Assembly: GCF_900112765.1 (NCBI RefSeq) | Contig: NZ_FOMZ01000001.1 | Span: 186,001-250,000, forward strand | DNA from: Actinopolyspora alba | GTDB taxonomy: Bacteria > Actinomycetota > Actinomycetes > Mycobacteriales > Pseudonocardiaceae | Length of the DNA stretch: 64,000 bases | Reading direction: 5' to 3' | In this document: piece by piece, positions 51,108-60,624 of the stretch | Layout of the letters: each line of letters begins with the position of its first letter | How positions within the stretch are numbered: the first letter of the stretch is position 1 | Translations under genes and position numbers: made by a program | The notes under the pieces: model-generated | The model's database searches: none | What the model was told of the DNA's origin: nothing | The model's input: only the letters and a program-made list of their open reading frames with translations

Positions 51108-51135
51108 CCGGGAGTGGTCGTGGAACCACTCCCGG
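51108..51135. terminator. Perfect 11-bp hairpin between convergent DUF6542 and ispH genes
   Basis: CCGGGAGTGGT, loop CGTGGA, ACCACTCCCGG. About 60 nt past one stop and 100 nt past the other; can terminate both. Confidence 0.7.
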
Positions 51136-51233
51136 ACCGGAACACGGCTCGGTGATGCACCGTCCGAACCGGAAGCGGCAGCCCCCGCTGCCCGAAAGCC
51201 CGCCGCCCGACAGCGCCGCCCGAACCGGCGTGC

Positions 51234-52268
51234 TCAGCGCACGCTCTGCGGACTGTTCGGGTTCTCGTCCAGGTCCTTGCGCAGCTCGCGGGGCAACGCG
51301 AACGAGACCTTCTCGTTGGCCGTGGTGACTTCCTCGACCTCACCCCAGCCACGTTCCCGCAGGTAATCCAGCACCTGGAAGACCAGCACGTCCGGCACCG
51401 AGGCCCCGCTGGTGACACCGACGGTGTCGACTCCCTCCAGCCAGGACTCGTCGATGTCGCTGGCGTAGTCGATCAGGTGGGAGTCGGTGGCTCCCGCGTG
51501 CAGCGCGACCTCCACCAGGCGCTTGGAGTTCGAGGAGTTCTGCGAACCGACCACCAGCACGAGATCGCACTCCTCGGCCATCGCCTTGACCGCGACCTGG
51601 CGGTTCGAGGTGGCGTAGCAGATGTCGTCGCTGGGCGGGGCCTGCATCTCGGGGTACTTGTCCTGCAGCTGGTTCACCCGCTCCATCGTCTCGTCCACGC
51701 TCAGGGTGGTCTGGGAAAGCCAGACGACCCGCGAGGGGTCGCGCACCTCGACCTGGTCGACGTCCTCCGGCTTGTCCACCAGCTGGACGTTCTCCGGAGC
51801 CTCACCCGAGGTTCCCTCGACCTCCTCGTGCCCCTCGTGCCCGATGAGCAGGATGTCGTAATCCTCCCGAGCGAACCGGTTCACCTCCTTGTGCACCTTG
51901 GTGACCAGTGGGCAGGTGGCGTCGATGGTGCGCAGGTTGCGTCGGGTCGCGGCCTCGCGAACCGCGGGGGAAACGCCGTGGGCCGAGAAGACCAGCAGCG
52001 ATCCCTCCGGGACCTCCTCGGTGTCCTCGACGAACACGACGCCGCGGTCACGCAGGTTCCCCACCACGTGCTGGTTGTGCACGATCTCCTTGCGGACGTA
52101 GACGGGTGCCCCGTACTTCTCCAGCACGCGTTCCACCGTGTCCACTGCGCGATCGACTCCCGCGCAGTAACCACGTGGTTTGGCCAGCAGAACGCGTTTA
52201 CCCGACGGGGCGGAGTCGGTGGCTGTCGTATCCTGTCCGGAGTCGGAAGCCTGCGGCGAGGTGCTCAT
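51234..52268 (-). CDS. ispH: 4-hydroxy-3-methylbut-2-enyl diphosphate reductase IspH (LytB)
   Basis: 344 residues. Last step of the MEP isoprenoid pathway, making IPP and DMAPP. The three 4Fe-4S cysteines are present in [23 protein letters not shown] and [22 protein letters not shown] carries the catalytic Glu/His region, and [17 protein letters not shown] binds the substrate diphosphate. A ~23-residue Ser/Thr/Asp-rich leader precedes the domain. ATG at 52268 chosen because the domain starts soon after. Divergent from the lipid-droplet-type protein gene. Confidence 0.95.
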   Translation of the reverse strand: MSTSPQASDSGQDTTATDSAPSGKRVLLAKPRGYCAGVDRAVDTVERVLEKYGAPVYVRKEIVHNQHVVGNLRDRGVVFVEDTEEVPEGSLLVFSAHGVSPAVREAATRRNLRTIDATCPLVTKVHKEVNRFAREDYDILLIGHEGHEEVEGTSGEAPENVQLVDKPEDVDQVEVRDPSRVVWLSQTTLSVDETMERVNQLQDKYPEMQAPPSDDICYATSNRQVAVKAMAEECDLVLVVGSQNSSNSKRLVEVALHAGATDSHLIDYASDIDESWLEGVDTVGVTSGASVPDVLVFQVLDYLRERGWGEVEEVTTANEKVSFALPRELRKDLDENPNSPQSVR

Positions 52269-52488
52269 ACCGCACAGGGTACGGATGCGGCTCGGAACGG
52301 TCAGCAGCCAGCACCGTCCCCGACGGGGCGACGATTCCGATGACGAGGTGGTCCGGACGCGCTCCGGCACCGTGACCACGCGAACAGTGCTCGAGGGGGT
52401 CACGAGGCCCCTCGTGGGACCGCGCGGTGCGCGGCACCACTCCGTCACGTGATGACGAGGGCCACGCTCGTGGGGCAAGCTTGACGGT

Positions 52489-53064
52489 ATGCGATCGTTT
52501 CCTTTGCCGATTCGGGTGGCAGCGGGGCTGGCGGGCACGGTGGTCGAACAGACCCGCAGGCTGCCCGACCACCTGATCGGTCTGCCCGTCACCGTCACCA
52601 GTCAGGCGCTGCAGCTGAGCATGCGGGTGCAGCAGCACATCACGGAGCTGGCGATCAAGGGAGACGACCTGCTCGCCTATGCGCGGCAGACCGAACAGCA
52701 GCCCGAGTGGGCGACGTTCGACGAGGACGAGTCGTTCCCCGACTCGAGTCGGGAAGGGACCGACCGGCAGGCAGGGACCGACCGACGGGCGAGAACGAGC
52801 AGTGACGAGGCCGACCGCTTCGTGGCGCAGCCGCCGCCGGAACACGAGTGGTCGAGCGAGCGGGCCCCGGAGGACGTCTCGGATCTGCTGCCCGGCTACG
52901 AGGAGATGACCCTGCCGCAGCTGCGGGGGAAGTTACGCGGGCTCTCCGAGTCGGACCTGGTGCGACTGCTGGAGCACGAACGGGCGCATTCCCGGCGCCC
53001 GGACTTCCTGCAGATGCTGTTCAACCGGCTGAACAACGTACGCGCCGCCGAGCGCGACAGCTGA
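52489..53064 (+). CDS. Lipid-droplet-associated-type protein (actinobacterial, Rv1109c-like)
   Basis: 191 residues. The conserved N-terminal region (~1-68: [20 protein letters not shown] ... [20 protein letters not shown] ... [16 protein letters not shown]) is amphipathic and joins a long acidic disordered linker; a C-terminal helical pair [20 protein letters not shown] ... [28 protein letters not shown] completes it. The same gene sits between lytB2 and xseA in mycobacteria (Rv1109c), where it is annotated as lipid-droplet associated. Molecular role unclear. ATG at 52489. Confidence 0.78.
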   Translation: MRSFPLPIRVAAGLAGTVVEQTRRLPDHLIGLPVTVTSQALQLSMRVQQHITELAIKGDDLLAYARQTEQQPEWATFDEDESFPDSSREGTDRQAGTDRRARTSSDEADRFVAQPPPEHEWSSERAPEDVSDLLPGYEEMTLPQLRGKLRGLSESDLVRLLEHERAHSRRPDFLQMLFNRLNNVRAAERDS

Positions 53065-53201
53065 CCGATCGCGGGCGACCCGACGAGCACCCGGTCGGGA
53101 ACACGACCGTCGAGCCGACCACGGCCGGTCGTGCCGGCACGTGCGCCCGCGACCGGGAGAGTCCGGCCCAACCCGAGTCGTCATCCGAAGGAGCGAGTCC
53201 G

Positions 53202-54425
53202 CTGAGTTCCGCCACCAGCGCCGAAAACCCCTGGCCGGTTCGTACCGTCTCCCGCAAGATAGCGGAGTGGATCAACCGGTTGGGAAACATCTGGGTGGAG
53301 GGTCAGCTCACCCAGATCTCCGCACGTCCCAAGGCCACCACCGCGTTCCTGACGCTGCGCGACCCCTCCGCCGACGTGTCGCTGACGCTGACCTGCCCGA
53401 ACACGCTGCTGCAGGGCATGGACCCACCGCTGACCGACGGCAGCAGGGTGGTGGTGCACGGTAAACCCTCGTTCTACGTGGGCAGGGGAACCCTGAGCCT
53501 GCGGGTGGACGAGATCCGCACGGTCGGTGTCGGCGAGTTGCTGGCACGTATCGAGCGGCTCCGCAAGCTGCTGGCGGCCGAGGGACTGTTCGAGACCGCC
53601 CGGAAACGTTCCCCACCGCTGCTGCCCGGACGTGTGGGGCTGATCACCGGACGCGGCTCGGCCGCCGAACACGACGTGATCAGCAACGCCCGGTTGCGCT
53701 GGCCCGCCGTGGACTTCGCGGTGCGCAACGTGGCCGTGCAGGGTTCCACCGCGGTGCCCCAGATCCTGGAGGCGCTTTCCGAGCTCGACCGCGACCCGGA
53801 CGTCGAGGTGATAGTGCTGGCGCGTGGCGGCGGCAGCGTGGAGGACCTGCTGCCGTTCTCGGACGAGACGCTGTGCCGCGCGGTCGCCACGTGCACCACC
53901 CCCGTGGTGAGCGCGATAGGGCACGAACCGGACTCCCCGCTGCTGGATCACGTCGCGGATGTGCGCAGCTCCACACCCACGGGCGCGGGCAAGCGGGTGG
54001 TGCCCGACGTGACCGAGGAGACCAGACGTATCGGACAGCTCACCGACCGCGCCAGACGGGCACTGCGCGGTTGGGTGGAGCGCGAGCAGGGACTGCTGAA
54101 TTCGCTGCGCAGCAGGCCGTCGCTCGCGGATCCGAAAGGTCCGCTGCGGCACAGGGGCGAAGAGGTGGACGCGCTGCGCCAACGTGGCAGGCGCGCGATG
54201 CTGACGGTGATCACCGGGGAGGGACAGGAGCTCGCCGCGACGAGGTCACGCTTGACGGCGCTGGGTCCGGCAGCCACGCTTGCTCGCGGTTACGCGATCG
54301 TGCAACGCGCCGACGGTCCGGATTCGTCCATCTTGCGTTCGGCGGAGCAGGTTCGCCCCGGAACGCCCCTGCGGATCCGTCTGGAGGACGGCACCGTACA
54401 TGCCGTCGTGACCGAGGACGAGTAG
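53202..54425 (+). CDS. xseA: Exodeoxyribonuclease VII large subunit, apparent CTG start
   Basis: 407 residues. OB-fold N-terminus ([33 protein letters not shown]) and catalytic domain ([53 protein letters not shown]) are complete. Degrades single-stranded DNA with XseB. No ATG, GTG or TTG occurs in frame for a long way upstream; the only codon matching the family start is CTG at 53202, 8 nt after AAGGAG. Follows the lipid-droplet-type gene by 137 nt, as in mycobacteria. Confidence 0.93.
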   Translation: MSSATSAENPWPVRTVSRKIAEWINRLGNIWVEGQLTQISARPKATTAFLTLRDPSADVSLTLTCPNTLLQGMDPPLTDGSRVVVHGKPSFYVGRGTLSLRVDEIRTVGVGELLARIERLRKLLAAEGLFETARKRSPPLLPGRVGLITGRGSAAEHDVISNARLRWPAVDFAVRNVAVQGSTAVPQILEALSELDRDPDVEVIVLARGGGSVEDLLPFSDETLCRAVATCTTPVVSAIGHEPDSPLLDHVADVRSSTPTGAGKRVVPDVTEETRRIGQLTDRARRALRGWVEREQGLLNSLRSRPSLADPKGPLRHRGEEVDALRQRGRRAMLTVITGEGQELAATRSRLTALGPAATLARGYAIVQRADGPDSSILRSAEQVRPGTPLRIRLEDGTVHAVVTEDE

Positions 54426-54458
54426 CCGGCCGCACCGGAATCCGACGGCACGCCCGCC

Positions 54459-54485
54459 GCGAGAGGTCCCGCGCGGACCTCTCGC
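54459..54485 (+). terminator. Perfect 11-bp hairpin after xseA
   Basis: GCGAGAGGTCC, loop CGCGC, GGACCTCTCGC, 33 nt past the xseA stop. It separates xseA from the hypothetical gene and xseB. Confidence 0.65.
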
Positions 54486-54531
54486 GCGGCGTGAGCCGCG
54501 ATGACGAGGTTTCCGGCAGTTGAAAGCGCAC

Positions 54532-54975
54532 ATGGAGGTCGTGGTGCTGAATCACGGGCGAGAGCCCATCTTCCTCCCCCTCACCGTCGCCGTCACCACT
54601 TCGGCGGCCACGGCTCCGGGCACACCCGCCGTGGGTGATGCCCGCGTGGTCCGGAGCCGAGCGGAGGAAACGGACACGGTGGCGGCGGGCTGCTGGGCGG
54701 CACTGCTCGGCGGTTGTCACCCTCCGGAGCGACGCGCGTTGCCGACGCAGCTCAGCGCACTCGCGGAGGCGACCTCACGGTACGTGGGCGACCGGTGGTG
54801 GTCGGAGCGCGGGGTGGGGTACCGGCGTAGGGTCGCCTCGGCACAACTACGCATCAACGACGCGGTCCGCGAGGGTGACGGCGAGGAGTTCGCCGAGGCC
54901 TTCGTGGGCTACGACCAGGCCATCGCCGAGGCGGTCATGTCGGTACAGCAGAACTTGGAAAGAGCCACGCATTGA
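54532..54975 (+). CDS. Hypothetical protein inserted between xseA and xseB
   Basis: 147 residues, no signal peptide or membrane helix. An N-terminal strand [21 protein letters not shown] is followed by two helical stretches ([21 protein letters not shown] and [20 protein letters not shown]). Tryptophans and Arg near [14 protein letters not shown] suggest a compact domain; I do not recognise the family. A TTG at 54520 is an alternative start. Its last codons overlap the xseB start (TTGA), so it is coupled to xseB; in mycobacteria xseA and xseB are directly adjacent. Confidence 0.6.
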   Translation: MEVVVLNHGREPIFLPLTVAVTTSAATAPGTPAVGDARVVRSRAEETDTVAAGCWAALLGGCHPPERRALPTQLSALAEATSRYVGDRWWSERGVGYRRRVASAQLRINDAVREGDGEEFAEAFVGYDQAIAEAVMSVQQNLERATH

Positions 54976-55292
54976 CCAGCAGCGAACCGGAAAGTCCCGA
55001 CGAGAGCGCGGGGACGGCCCCCCAGAACGCTTCCGAGCACGGAATCGATCCCGAATCCGACCACCCGGACGTCGCCGGACTGGGGTATGAACGAGCTCGC
55101 GACGAACTGGCCGAGGTGGTCAAACGGCTGGAAGCGGGCGGGCTCTCCCTGGAGGACTCCCTCGCGCTGTGGGAGCGCGGGGAGGCGCTGGCCAAGGTCT
55201 GCGAACGCCATCTGGCCGGTGCGCGGCAGCGTGTGGACCAGGCCCTGGCCGCGGTGGAACAGCACGAGGAGCAAGCGGAACCCGGCCAGTGA
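54972..55292 (+). CDS. xseB: Exodeoxyribonuclease VII small subunit
   Basis: 106 residues, longer than the usual ~75-85 because of an acidic N-terminal extension of ~35 residues. The core [20 protein letters not shown] and [31 protein letters not shown] is the XseB helical hairpin that caps XseA. TTG start overlapping the preceding stop, with GGAAAGAG upstream. Convergent with the DUF4245 gene, ending 11 nt away. Confidence 0.93.
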   Translation: MTSSEPESPDESAGTAPQNASEHGIDPESDHPDVAGLGYERARDELAEVVKRLEAGGLSLEDSLALWERGEALAKVCERHLAGARQRVDQALAAVEQHEEQAEPGQ

Positions 55293-55303
55293 GCCCGGCC
55301 GCG

Positions 55304-55927
55304 TTACTGCCCGGGTTCCACGACGGAGGCCCGCGAGACGGCCCGGGCCATCGTGCGGAACTCCCGCTCGTCCCCGTTGCCGGTGATCAGCAGTCGCACG
55401 TCGTCACGCTCGCTGACCCACGCCCGTTCCGAACGGATGCTCCGGTAGATCACCCACTTGCGACCTGCCACGTCGACGGTTCCCAACGCTCTGGGCCGCT
55501 GTTCGGTCTCGAAGGAGACCAGCTCGGCCTCCGAGGCCGGTGACTGCGACAACCGCACGTAGTGGGTTCGACCGGTCAGCCAACCCACCTGCACGGCGGT
55601 GCTGTCCGGGGCTACCTGCCGCACGTCCACGGAGTTCGCACGCCAGCCCTCGGGCAGCCCGGGACGCAGCACCTGGAAGTCGACCCGACGAGCCGCGGAG
55701 TCGAGCTCCTCGGAGGCGTTGATGGTGGGGGCCGTCGAGGGGTCCAGCGATGGCCCCAGCGGGCTGAACGAGCAGCGCCCGGTCAATCCGGCTATCCCCA
55801 GCACCACGAGTATCAGCGGCAGCATCGCGAACAACATGGCGCGAGGCCCACGGGGCGGACCTCCCGCCGGAGCACTGGATCGATTGTCCTCCGAGCTCTG
55901 GTTGCGCTGTTCAGCCACGCCTCGCAT
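55304..55927 (-). CDS. DUF4245 single-pass membrane protein
   Basis: 207 residues. A short cytoplasmic N-terminus rich in Ser/Gly/Pro, one transmembrane helix (~32-52, [20 protein letters not shown]) and an extracytoplasmic DUF4245 domain containing [37 protein letters not shown] and [20 protein letters not shown]. Same position beside glpX as Rv1100 in M. tuberculosis. Function unknown. ATG at 55927; a GTG 12 nt upstream is possible. Divergent from glpX over ~250 bp. Confidence 0.85.
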   Translation of the reverse strand: MRGVAEQRNQSSEDNRSSAPAGGPPRGPRAMLFAMLPLILVVLGIAGLTGRCSFSPLGPSLDPSTAPTINASEELDSAARRVDFQVLRPGLPEGWRANSVDVRQVAPDSTAVQVGWLTGRTHYVRLSQSPASEAELVSFETEQRPRALGTVDVAGRKWVIYRSIRSERAWVSERDDVRLLITGNGDEREFRTMARAVSRASVVEPGQ

Positions 55928-56176
55928 GCTCTCACCCACCGGGATGCCCGTTCCGACGCGCCCGCGCGGCGGAACGGGCGCGTGGCCTGCGCCACTTCAC
56001 CGGAACGGCACGGGCACGGATCTGCGAAGATCCGCTCATCGGCAGGATCACGGGCGGTGAACACTCCGCCCGACCGGGCTCGTCCGTCGGGACGAGGCAA
56101 GGCCGGACGACCGACGACGACCAAGGCAGCGGACAGTTACCGAGACGGCGAGTCGCACTCGCCCACGGGAGGCGCC

Positions 56177-57238
56177 ATGAGCAGTTCCAGCACCGCTTCG
56201 CACGAGACCACCCGCCATCCCGAGGCTCCCGACCGCAACCTGGCGATGGACCTGGTGCGGGTGACCGAGGCGGCCGCGATGGCCGCGGGCCGCTGGGTGG
56301 GACGTGGCGACAAGAACTCGGGGGACGGGGCCGCCGTCGAGGCCATGCGCAAGCTGATCGGGACCGTGGCGATGCGCGGAGTGGTCGTGATCGGCGAGGG
56401 CGAGAAGGACGAGGCCCCGATGCTGTTCAACGGCGAGGAAGTGGGCAACCACCACGGACCCGAGTGCGACGTGGCCGTCGACCCGATCGACGGAACCACC
56501 CTGTTGAGCAAGGGGATGCCGAACGCCCTGGCGGTACTGGCGGTCGCCGAGCGCAACGCGATGTTCGACCCCTCCGCCGTGTTCTACATGGAGAAGCTGG
56601 CCGTAGGCCCCGAGGCGGCGGACGTGGTCGACATCGGTGCCCCCGTGGCCGAGAACATCCGTCGGGTGGCCAAGGCCAAGCAGATCGAGGTCTCCGACGT
56701 CACCGTGTGCATCCTGGACCGTCCTCGGCATGAGCAGCTGGTCTCCGAGGTGCGTGCGGCGGGCGCCAGGATCCAGTTCATCTCGGACGGCGACGTGGCG
56801 GGAGCGATCGCCGCCGCACGTCCGGACAGCGGGGTGGACATGCTCATGGGAATCGGCGGCACCCCCGAGGGCATCATCACCGCGTGCGCGTTGAAGTGCA
56901 TGGACGGCGAGTTGCAGGCCCGGCTGTGGCCGAAGGACAACACCGAGCGGGAACAGGTTCGCGCCGCCGGGCACGACCCCGAACGGATTCTGACCACCTC
57001 GGACCTGGTGGGCGGCGACAACGTGTTCTTCTGCGCCACCGGCATCACCGACGGGGCGTTGCTGCGCGGGGTGCACTACCGGGCGCAGCGCTGCACCACC
57101 CAGTCGTTGATGATGCGTTCCAAGTCGGGCACGGTCCGGCTGATCGAGGGCTCGCACAAGCTGAGCAAGCTCAACGAGTACTCGGAGCTCGACTTCACGA
57201 ACGGCGAGCCCACCGCGCGCTACGGCCTGCTGCCCTGA
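56177..57238 (+). CDS. glpX: Class II fructose-1,6-bisphosphatase GlpX
   Basis: 353 residues. Gluconeogenic hydrolysis of fructose-1,6-bisphosphate. Metal and substrate motifs: [15 protein letters not shown] (~44-58), [15 protein letters not shown] (~73-87), [20 protein letters not shown] and [18 protein letters not shown] ~20-residue Ser/Thr/His leader precedes the conserved [23 protein letters not shown] at 56177 with GGGAGG 5 nt upstream. Its 3' end faces the repeat-filled gap and the reductase gene. Confidence 0.95.
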   Translation: MSSSSTASHETTRHPEAPDRNLAMDLVRVTEAAAMAAGRWVGRGDKNSGDGAAVEAMRKLIGTVAMRGVVVIGEGEKDEAPMLFNGEEVGNHHGPECDVAVDPIDGTTLLSKGMPNALAVLAVAERNAMFDPSAVFYMEKLAVGPEAADVVDIGAPVAENIRRVAKAKQIEVSDVTVCILDRPRHEQLVSEVRAAGARIQFISDGDVAGAIAAARPDSGVDMLMGIGGTPEGIITACALKCMDGELQARLWPKDNTEREQVRAAGHDPERILTTSDLVGGDNVFFCATGITDGALLRGVHYRAQRCTTQSLMMRSKSGTVRLIEGSHKLSKLNEYSELDFTNGEPTARYGLLP

Positions 57239-57360
57239 TAACTCGCGACTGAGTCCGGCCCTCGCGGCCGAATCGGAGCCACCTCGGCCGAGTTCGGGAA
57301 CCCGCGACCGGCTCCGGAAGCCCGGCACCGGAGCCGTCGCGGGTATCCGGCACACGAGGC

Positions 57361-57690
57361 GTCAATTTCCCACGAAATCGCCGCGCGGCTCAGCGAAGGC
57401 CACCGGCGTGTGAGGCCGGTCCGGCCCAGGTGAGCGTCAATTTCTCGCGAAATCACCGCGCCGGTGAGGGTGGTATGCCCCCACGCGGCGTCAATTTCTC
57501 GCGAAATCGCCACGCCGCTGTGACGCAGAACCGAACTCCGACCCCCCCTCGCAATCGGCACCGCCGCGGGTTCTCCCGTGCGGCTCTCGCGAGGACGGTC
57601 CCGACGTTGCGTAGTAACTACCCGATGTCGGGGCACCCGCAGCGAGAGCCGTGCGAGAGGTTCCGCCACCCGCACCGCCACGCAGAACGA
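57361..57690 (+). repeat. Structured intergenic repeat, copy C (longest)
   Basis: Three palindrome units (57364-57377 ATTTCCCACGAAAT; 57439-57452 and 57493-57506 ATTTCTCGCGAAAT), each preceded by GTCA and followed by C(G/A)CC-CGCC, then the hairpin core: outer arms CGGCTCTCGC (57581-57590) and GCGAGAGCCG (57642-57651), middle arms CCCGACGT (57600-57607) and ATGTCGGG (57625-57632, one G-T), inner GTAG (57611-57614) and CTAC (57618-57621). Ends with AGGTTCCGCCACCCGCACCG. Convergent gap between glpX and the reductase gene. Confidence 0.78.
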
Positions 57691-57711
57691 GCCGACACCC
57701 TGTAAGAGACT

Positions 57712-58716
57712 TCAGCCGGTGTTGGTGGAGTGTCCGGGAAATAGTCGCGCCGAGGGATCGAGTTCCACCGCGATGTTGTTCACGGCGGTGGCGGCCTCGC
57801 CGAACCCGGTGGCTATGAGCTTGACCTTGCCCGGGTAGGAGGCCACATCGCCCGCGGCGTAGATCCGCTCCCGGTTCGTCCGCATCGTGGTGTCCACTTT
57901 GATGGAACGTTTGTCCAGTTCGAGCTCCCATTCGGCTATGGGGCCGAGTTCGGCGGTGAATCCCAGCGCGGCCACCACGGTCTGGGCACGCAGCACCTTG
58001 GTGTCCCCTCCGGACAGTTCGAGTTCGATCTCCCGTACCCGGTGCTCGTCACCGCGGATCTCGGCCACCTCGGCGCCGGTGATCAGCGGTACGTCGAGAC
58101 GCTCCACTTCCCGGATGAGCCCGTCCTGGGCGCGGAACCTGGCGCGGCGGTGCACCAGGGTGACGCTGTTGGCGACCGGGTGCAGTGCCAGTACCCAGTC
58201 GAACGCGGAGTCCCCGCCGCCCACCACGACGACGTCGCGACCCTCGTGCGCGGCGATCTCGGGGATGAAATGCACGACTCCCCGCTCCAGCCAGCCGTCA
58301 CCGGCGGGCAACGGCCTGGGGGTGAACTCGCCGATTCCGGCCGTGATCAGCATCGCTCCGGCCCGCACGGCACTGCCGTCCCCCAGTCCCACGAGCAGGC
58401 CCCGCGAGTCGACGGCGAGGTCGGTGGCGTACCTGCCCAGCAGGTAGGTGGGCTCGTAGCGGTCGGCCTGCTCGACGAGTCCGCTGATCAGGTCTCGTCC
58501 CCTGATCTCGGGAAAGCCCGCCACGTCGAAGATCCGTTTCTCCGGGTACATGGCCGTCACCTGACCGCCGGGTTCGGGCAACGAGTCCACCAGCGCGGCC
58601 GACAGGCCGCGGAACCCGGCGTAGTAGGCGGCGTAGAGTCCCGTCGGCCCCGCTCCGACGATCAGCACGTCGACCTCGGCGGCGACCTCTTCACCCGACA
58701 GCGTGTCGCGACTCAT
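57712..58716 (-). CDS. Ferredoxin-NADP+ reductase, thioredoxin-reductase-like type
   Basis: 334 residues. FAD site [21 protein letters not shown] (~18-38) with [13 protein letters not shown], and NAD(P)-binding [17 protein letters not shown] (~170-186). There is no CxxC redox pair between them, so it is not a thioredoxin reductase but the homodimeric FNR group (YumC-like). C-terminal [30 protein letters not shown] is the FAD-anchoring end. ATG at 58716 with GAGGTGG upstream. Divergent from fumC. Confidence 0.9.
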   Translation of the reverse strand: MSRDTLSGEEVAAEVDVLIVGAGPTGLYAAYYAGFRGLSAALVDSLPEPGGQVTAMYPEKRIFDVAGFPEIRGRDLISGLVEQADRYEPTYLLGRYATDLAVDSRGLLVGLGDGSAVRAGAMLITAGIGEFTPRPLPAGDGWLERGVVHFIPEIAAHEGRDVVVVGGGDSAFDWVLALHPVANSVTLVHRRARFRAQDGLIREVERLDVPLITGAEVAEIRGDEHRVREIELELSGGDTKVLRAQTVVAALGFTAELGPIAEWELELDKRSIKVDTTMRTNRERIYAAGDVASYPGKVKLIATGFGEAATAVNNIAVELDPSARLFPGHSTNTG

Positions 58717-58856
58717 GTCCACCTCGCGCAGTGACGGCAACACCCGGTTTCCAGCGTAGCCCGAGGTCGGGCGCGGTTGGGCGATCAGCGCGCGTCGATC
58801 ACCGAGTGGCCGAACCCATACTGACCCGCGCGGTCGACACGGTTCACACTTTTCGC

Positions 58857-60254
58857 ATGAGTGAACAGCGATACCGCACCGAGCACGACACCATGGGTGA
58901 GGTACAGGTGCCCGCCGAGGCCCTGTACCGGGCGCAGACGCAGCGTGCCGTGGACAACTTCCCCGTTTCCGGGCAGGGACTGGAACGGGCCCAGATCCGC
59001 GCGCTGGGGCTGCTCAAGGCCGCGACCGCGCGGGTCAACGGCAAACTGGGCGTGCTGGAGGCGGACATGGCCGAGGCGATCGCCGCCGCGGCCGACGAGG
59101 TGGCCGAGGGCCGTCACGACGACCACTTCCCCATCGACGTGTTCCAGACCGGTTCGGGAACCAGCTCGAACATGAACGCCAACGAGGTGATCGCCACCCT
59201 GGCCACCCGTTCGCTCGGACGCGACGTCCACCCGAACGACCACGTCAACGCCTCGCAGTCCTCCAACGACACCTTCCCGACCACGATCCACGTCGCCGCC
59301 ACCGAGGCGGTGCTGACCGACGCGATCCCGGCGCTGGAGCGGCTCGCGGCGGTGATCGAGGGCCGTGCCGCGGAGTGGAGCGAGGTGGTCAAGTCGGGTC
59401 GTACCCACCTGATGGACGCGGTGCCGATCACGCTGGGCCAGGAGGCCGGCGCGTGGGCCGCGCAGGTGCGGTACGGCGTGGAGCGGCTGCGTGCCGGGCT
59501 GGACCGGCTCGGTGAGCTGCCCATCGGTGGTACCGCCGTTGGCTCGGGCCTGAACGCTCCCGAGGGCTTCGGCGCCGCCGTCTCGTCCGAACTGGCCCGG
59601 GTGACCGGTCTTCCGTTGACCGAGGCGCGCAACCACTTCGAGGCGCAGGCCACCCAGGACGGGGTGGTGGAGACCTCGGGCAACCTGCGCACCGTCGCGG
59701 TGAGCCTGAACAAGATCGCCAATGATCTGCGCTGGCTCGGCTCCGGCCCCCGGACCGGGCTGGCCGAGCTCGCGCTGCCGGACCTGCAACCGGGCTCGTC
59801 GATCATGCCCGGCAAGGTCAACCCGGTGATCCCGGAGGCCACGATGCAGGTGGTGGCCCAGGTCGTCGGCAACGACGCCACGGTGTCCTTCGCGGGCTCG
59901 CAGGGCAACTTCCAGCTGAACGTGAACCTGCCGGTGATCGCGCGCAACGTGCTCGAGTCGACGAGGCTGCTCGCGGCGGTGTCCGGGTTGCTGGCGGACA
60001 AGGTCTTCGCCGGTGTGGCCGCGGACACCGAACGGACCCGGGAGTACGCCGAGGGCTCGCCCTCCATCGTCACCCCGCTCAACCGCTACATCGGGTACGA
60101 GGAGGCCGCCGCCGTGGCCAAGCAGGCGCTGAAGGAGCGCAAGACCATCCGCGAGGTGGTGCTGGAACGCGGCTACATCGAGGCGGGCGAGCTCACCCGG
60201 GAGCAGCTCGACGAGGCCCTGGACGTGCTGAGCATGGCGCGGGCCGAGCGCTGA
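58857..60254 (+). CDS. fumC: Class II fumarate hydratase FumC
   Basis: 465 residues. Fumarate/malate interconversion in the TCA cycle. Signature [15 protein letters not shown] with active-site Ser, [17 protein letters not shown] with the catalytic His, and [16 protein letters not shown] near residue 100 with substrate-binding residues. Length is standard. ATG at 58857, no strong ribosome site. Linked to glpX as in mycobacteria (fum next to glpX), here with an FNR gene and repeat between. Confidence 0.95.
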   Translation: MSEQRYRTEHDTMGEVQVPAEALYRAQTQRAVDNFPVSGQGLERAQIRALGLLKAATARVNGKLGVLEADMAEAIAAAADEVAEGRHDDHFPIDVFQTGSGTSSNMNANEVIATLATRSLGRDVHPNDHVNASQSSNDTFPTTIHVAATEAVLTDAIPALERLAAVIEGRAAEWSEVVKSGRTHLMDAVPITLGQEAGAWAAQVRYGVERLRAGLDRLGELPIGGTAVGSGLNAPEGFGAAVSSELARVTGLPLTEARNHFEAQATQDGVVETSGNLRTVAVSLNKIANDLRWLGSGPRTGLAELALPDLQPGSSIMPGKVNPVIPEATMQVVAQVVGNDATVSFAGSQGNFQLNVNLPVIARNVLESTRLLAAVSGLLADKVFAGVAADTERTREYAEGSPSIVTPLNRYIGYEEAAAVAKQALKERKTIREVVLERGYIEAGELTREQLDEALDVLSMARAER

Positions 60255-60268
60255 ACGACCGTTCCCGT

Positions 60269-60310
60269 CCGGCCCGGCCGTGCCACGCCCCGTGGGATTC
60301 GCCGGGCCGG
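60269..60310 (+). terminator. Two-tier hairpin after fumC
   Basis: Outer stem CCGGCCCGGC (60269-60278) with GCCGGGCCGG (60301-60310), enclosing an inner hairpin CCACG-CCC-CGTGG (60283-60295). Begins 15 nt past the fumC stop. The rest of the gap to 60624 shows no gene. Confidence 0.6.
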
Positions 60311-60624
60311 TTCCGCGCGGTAGTGCGTGCGGGTCCCCACGTGGCGCGGGCAGCGGCTTCGTAACCGGATCCCCCTCGTGCCGGGTCTCCCCTAGCCCCG
60401 GCCGGCGGATCCGCTCGCGGACCCTCACCGCGGACTCCCGGAATCGGGCGATTACCTCACGCACCGGGGCCAGTGCGGGCGGGTAAGGCACCACCAGGGT
60501 GGACACGCCGAAATCGCACGGCACCGGCTCGTGACGGTACTCACACGACCGTGGCACTATCGTGACGCGATTGCGGCACTCCGGTATAGCTTGCCGCTGG
60601 TCGAACGCTGCGGGGACAGGGATT

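Noticed and set aside
60260-60540. Minus-strand frame in the gap after fumC beginning VPCDFGVSTLVVPYPPAL
   Set aside because: No stop before entering fumC antisense and no ribosome site; treated as chance.
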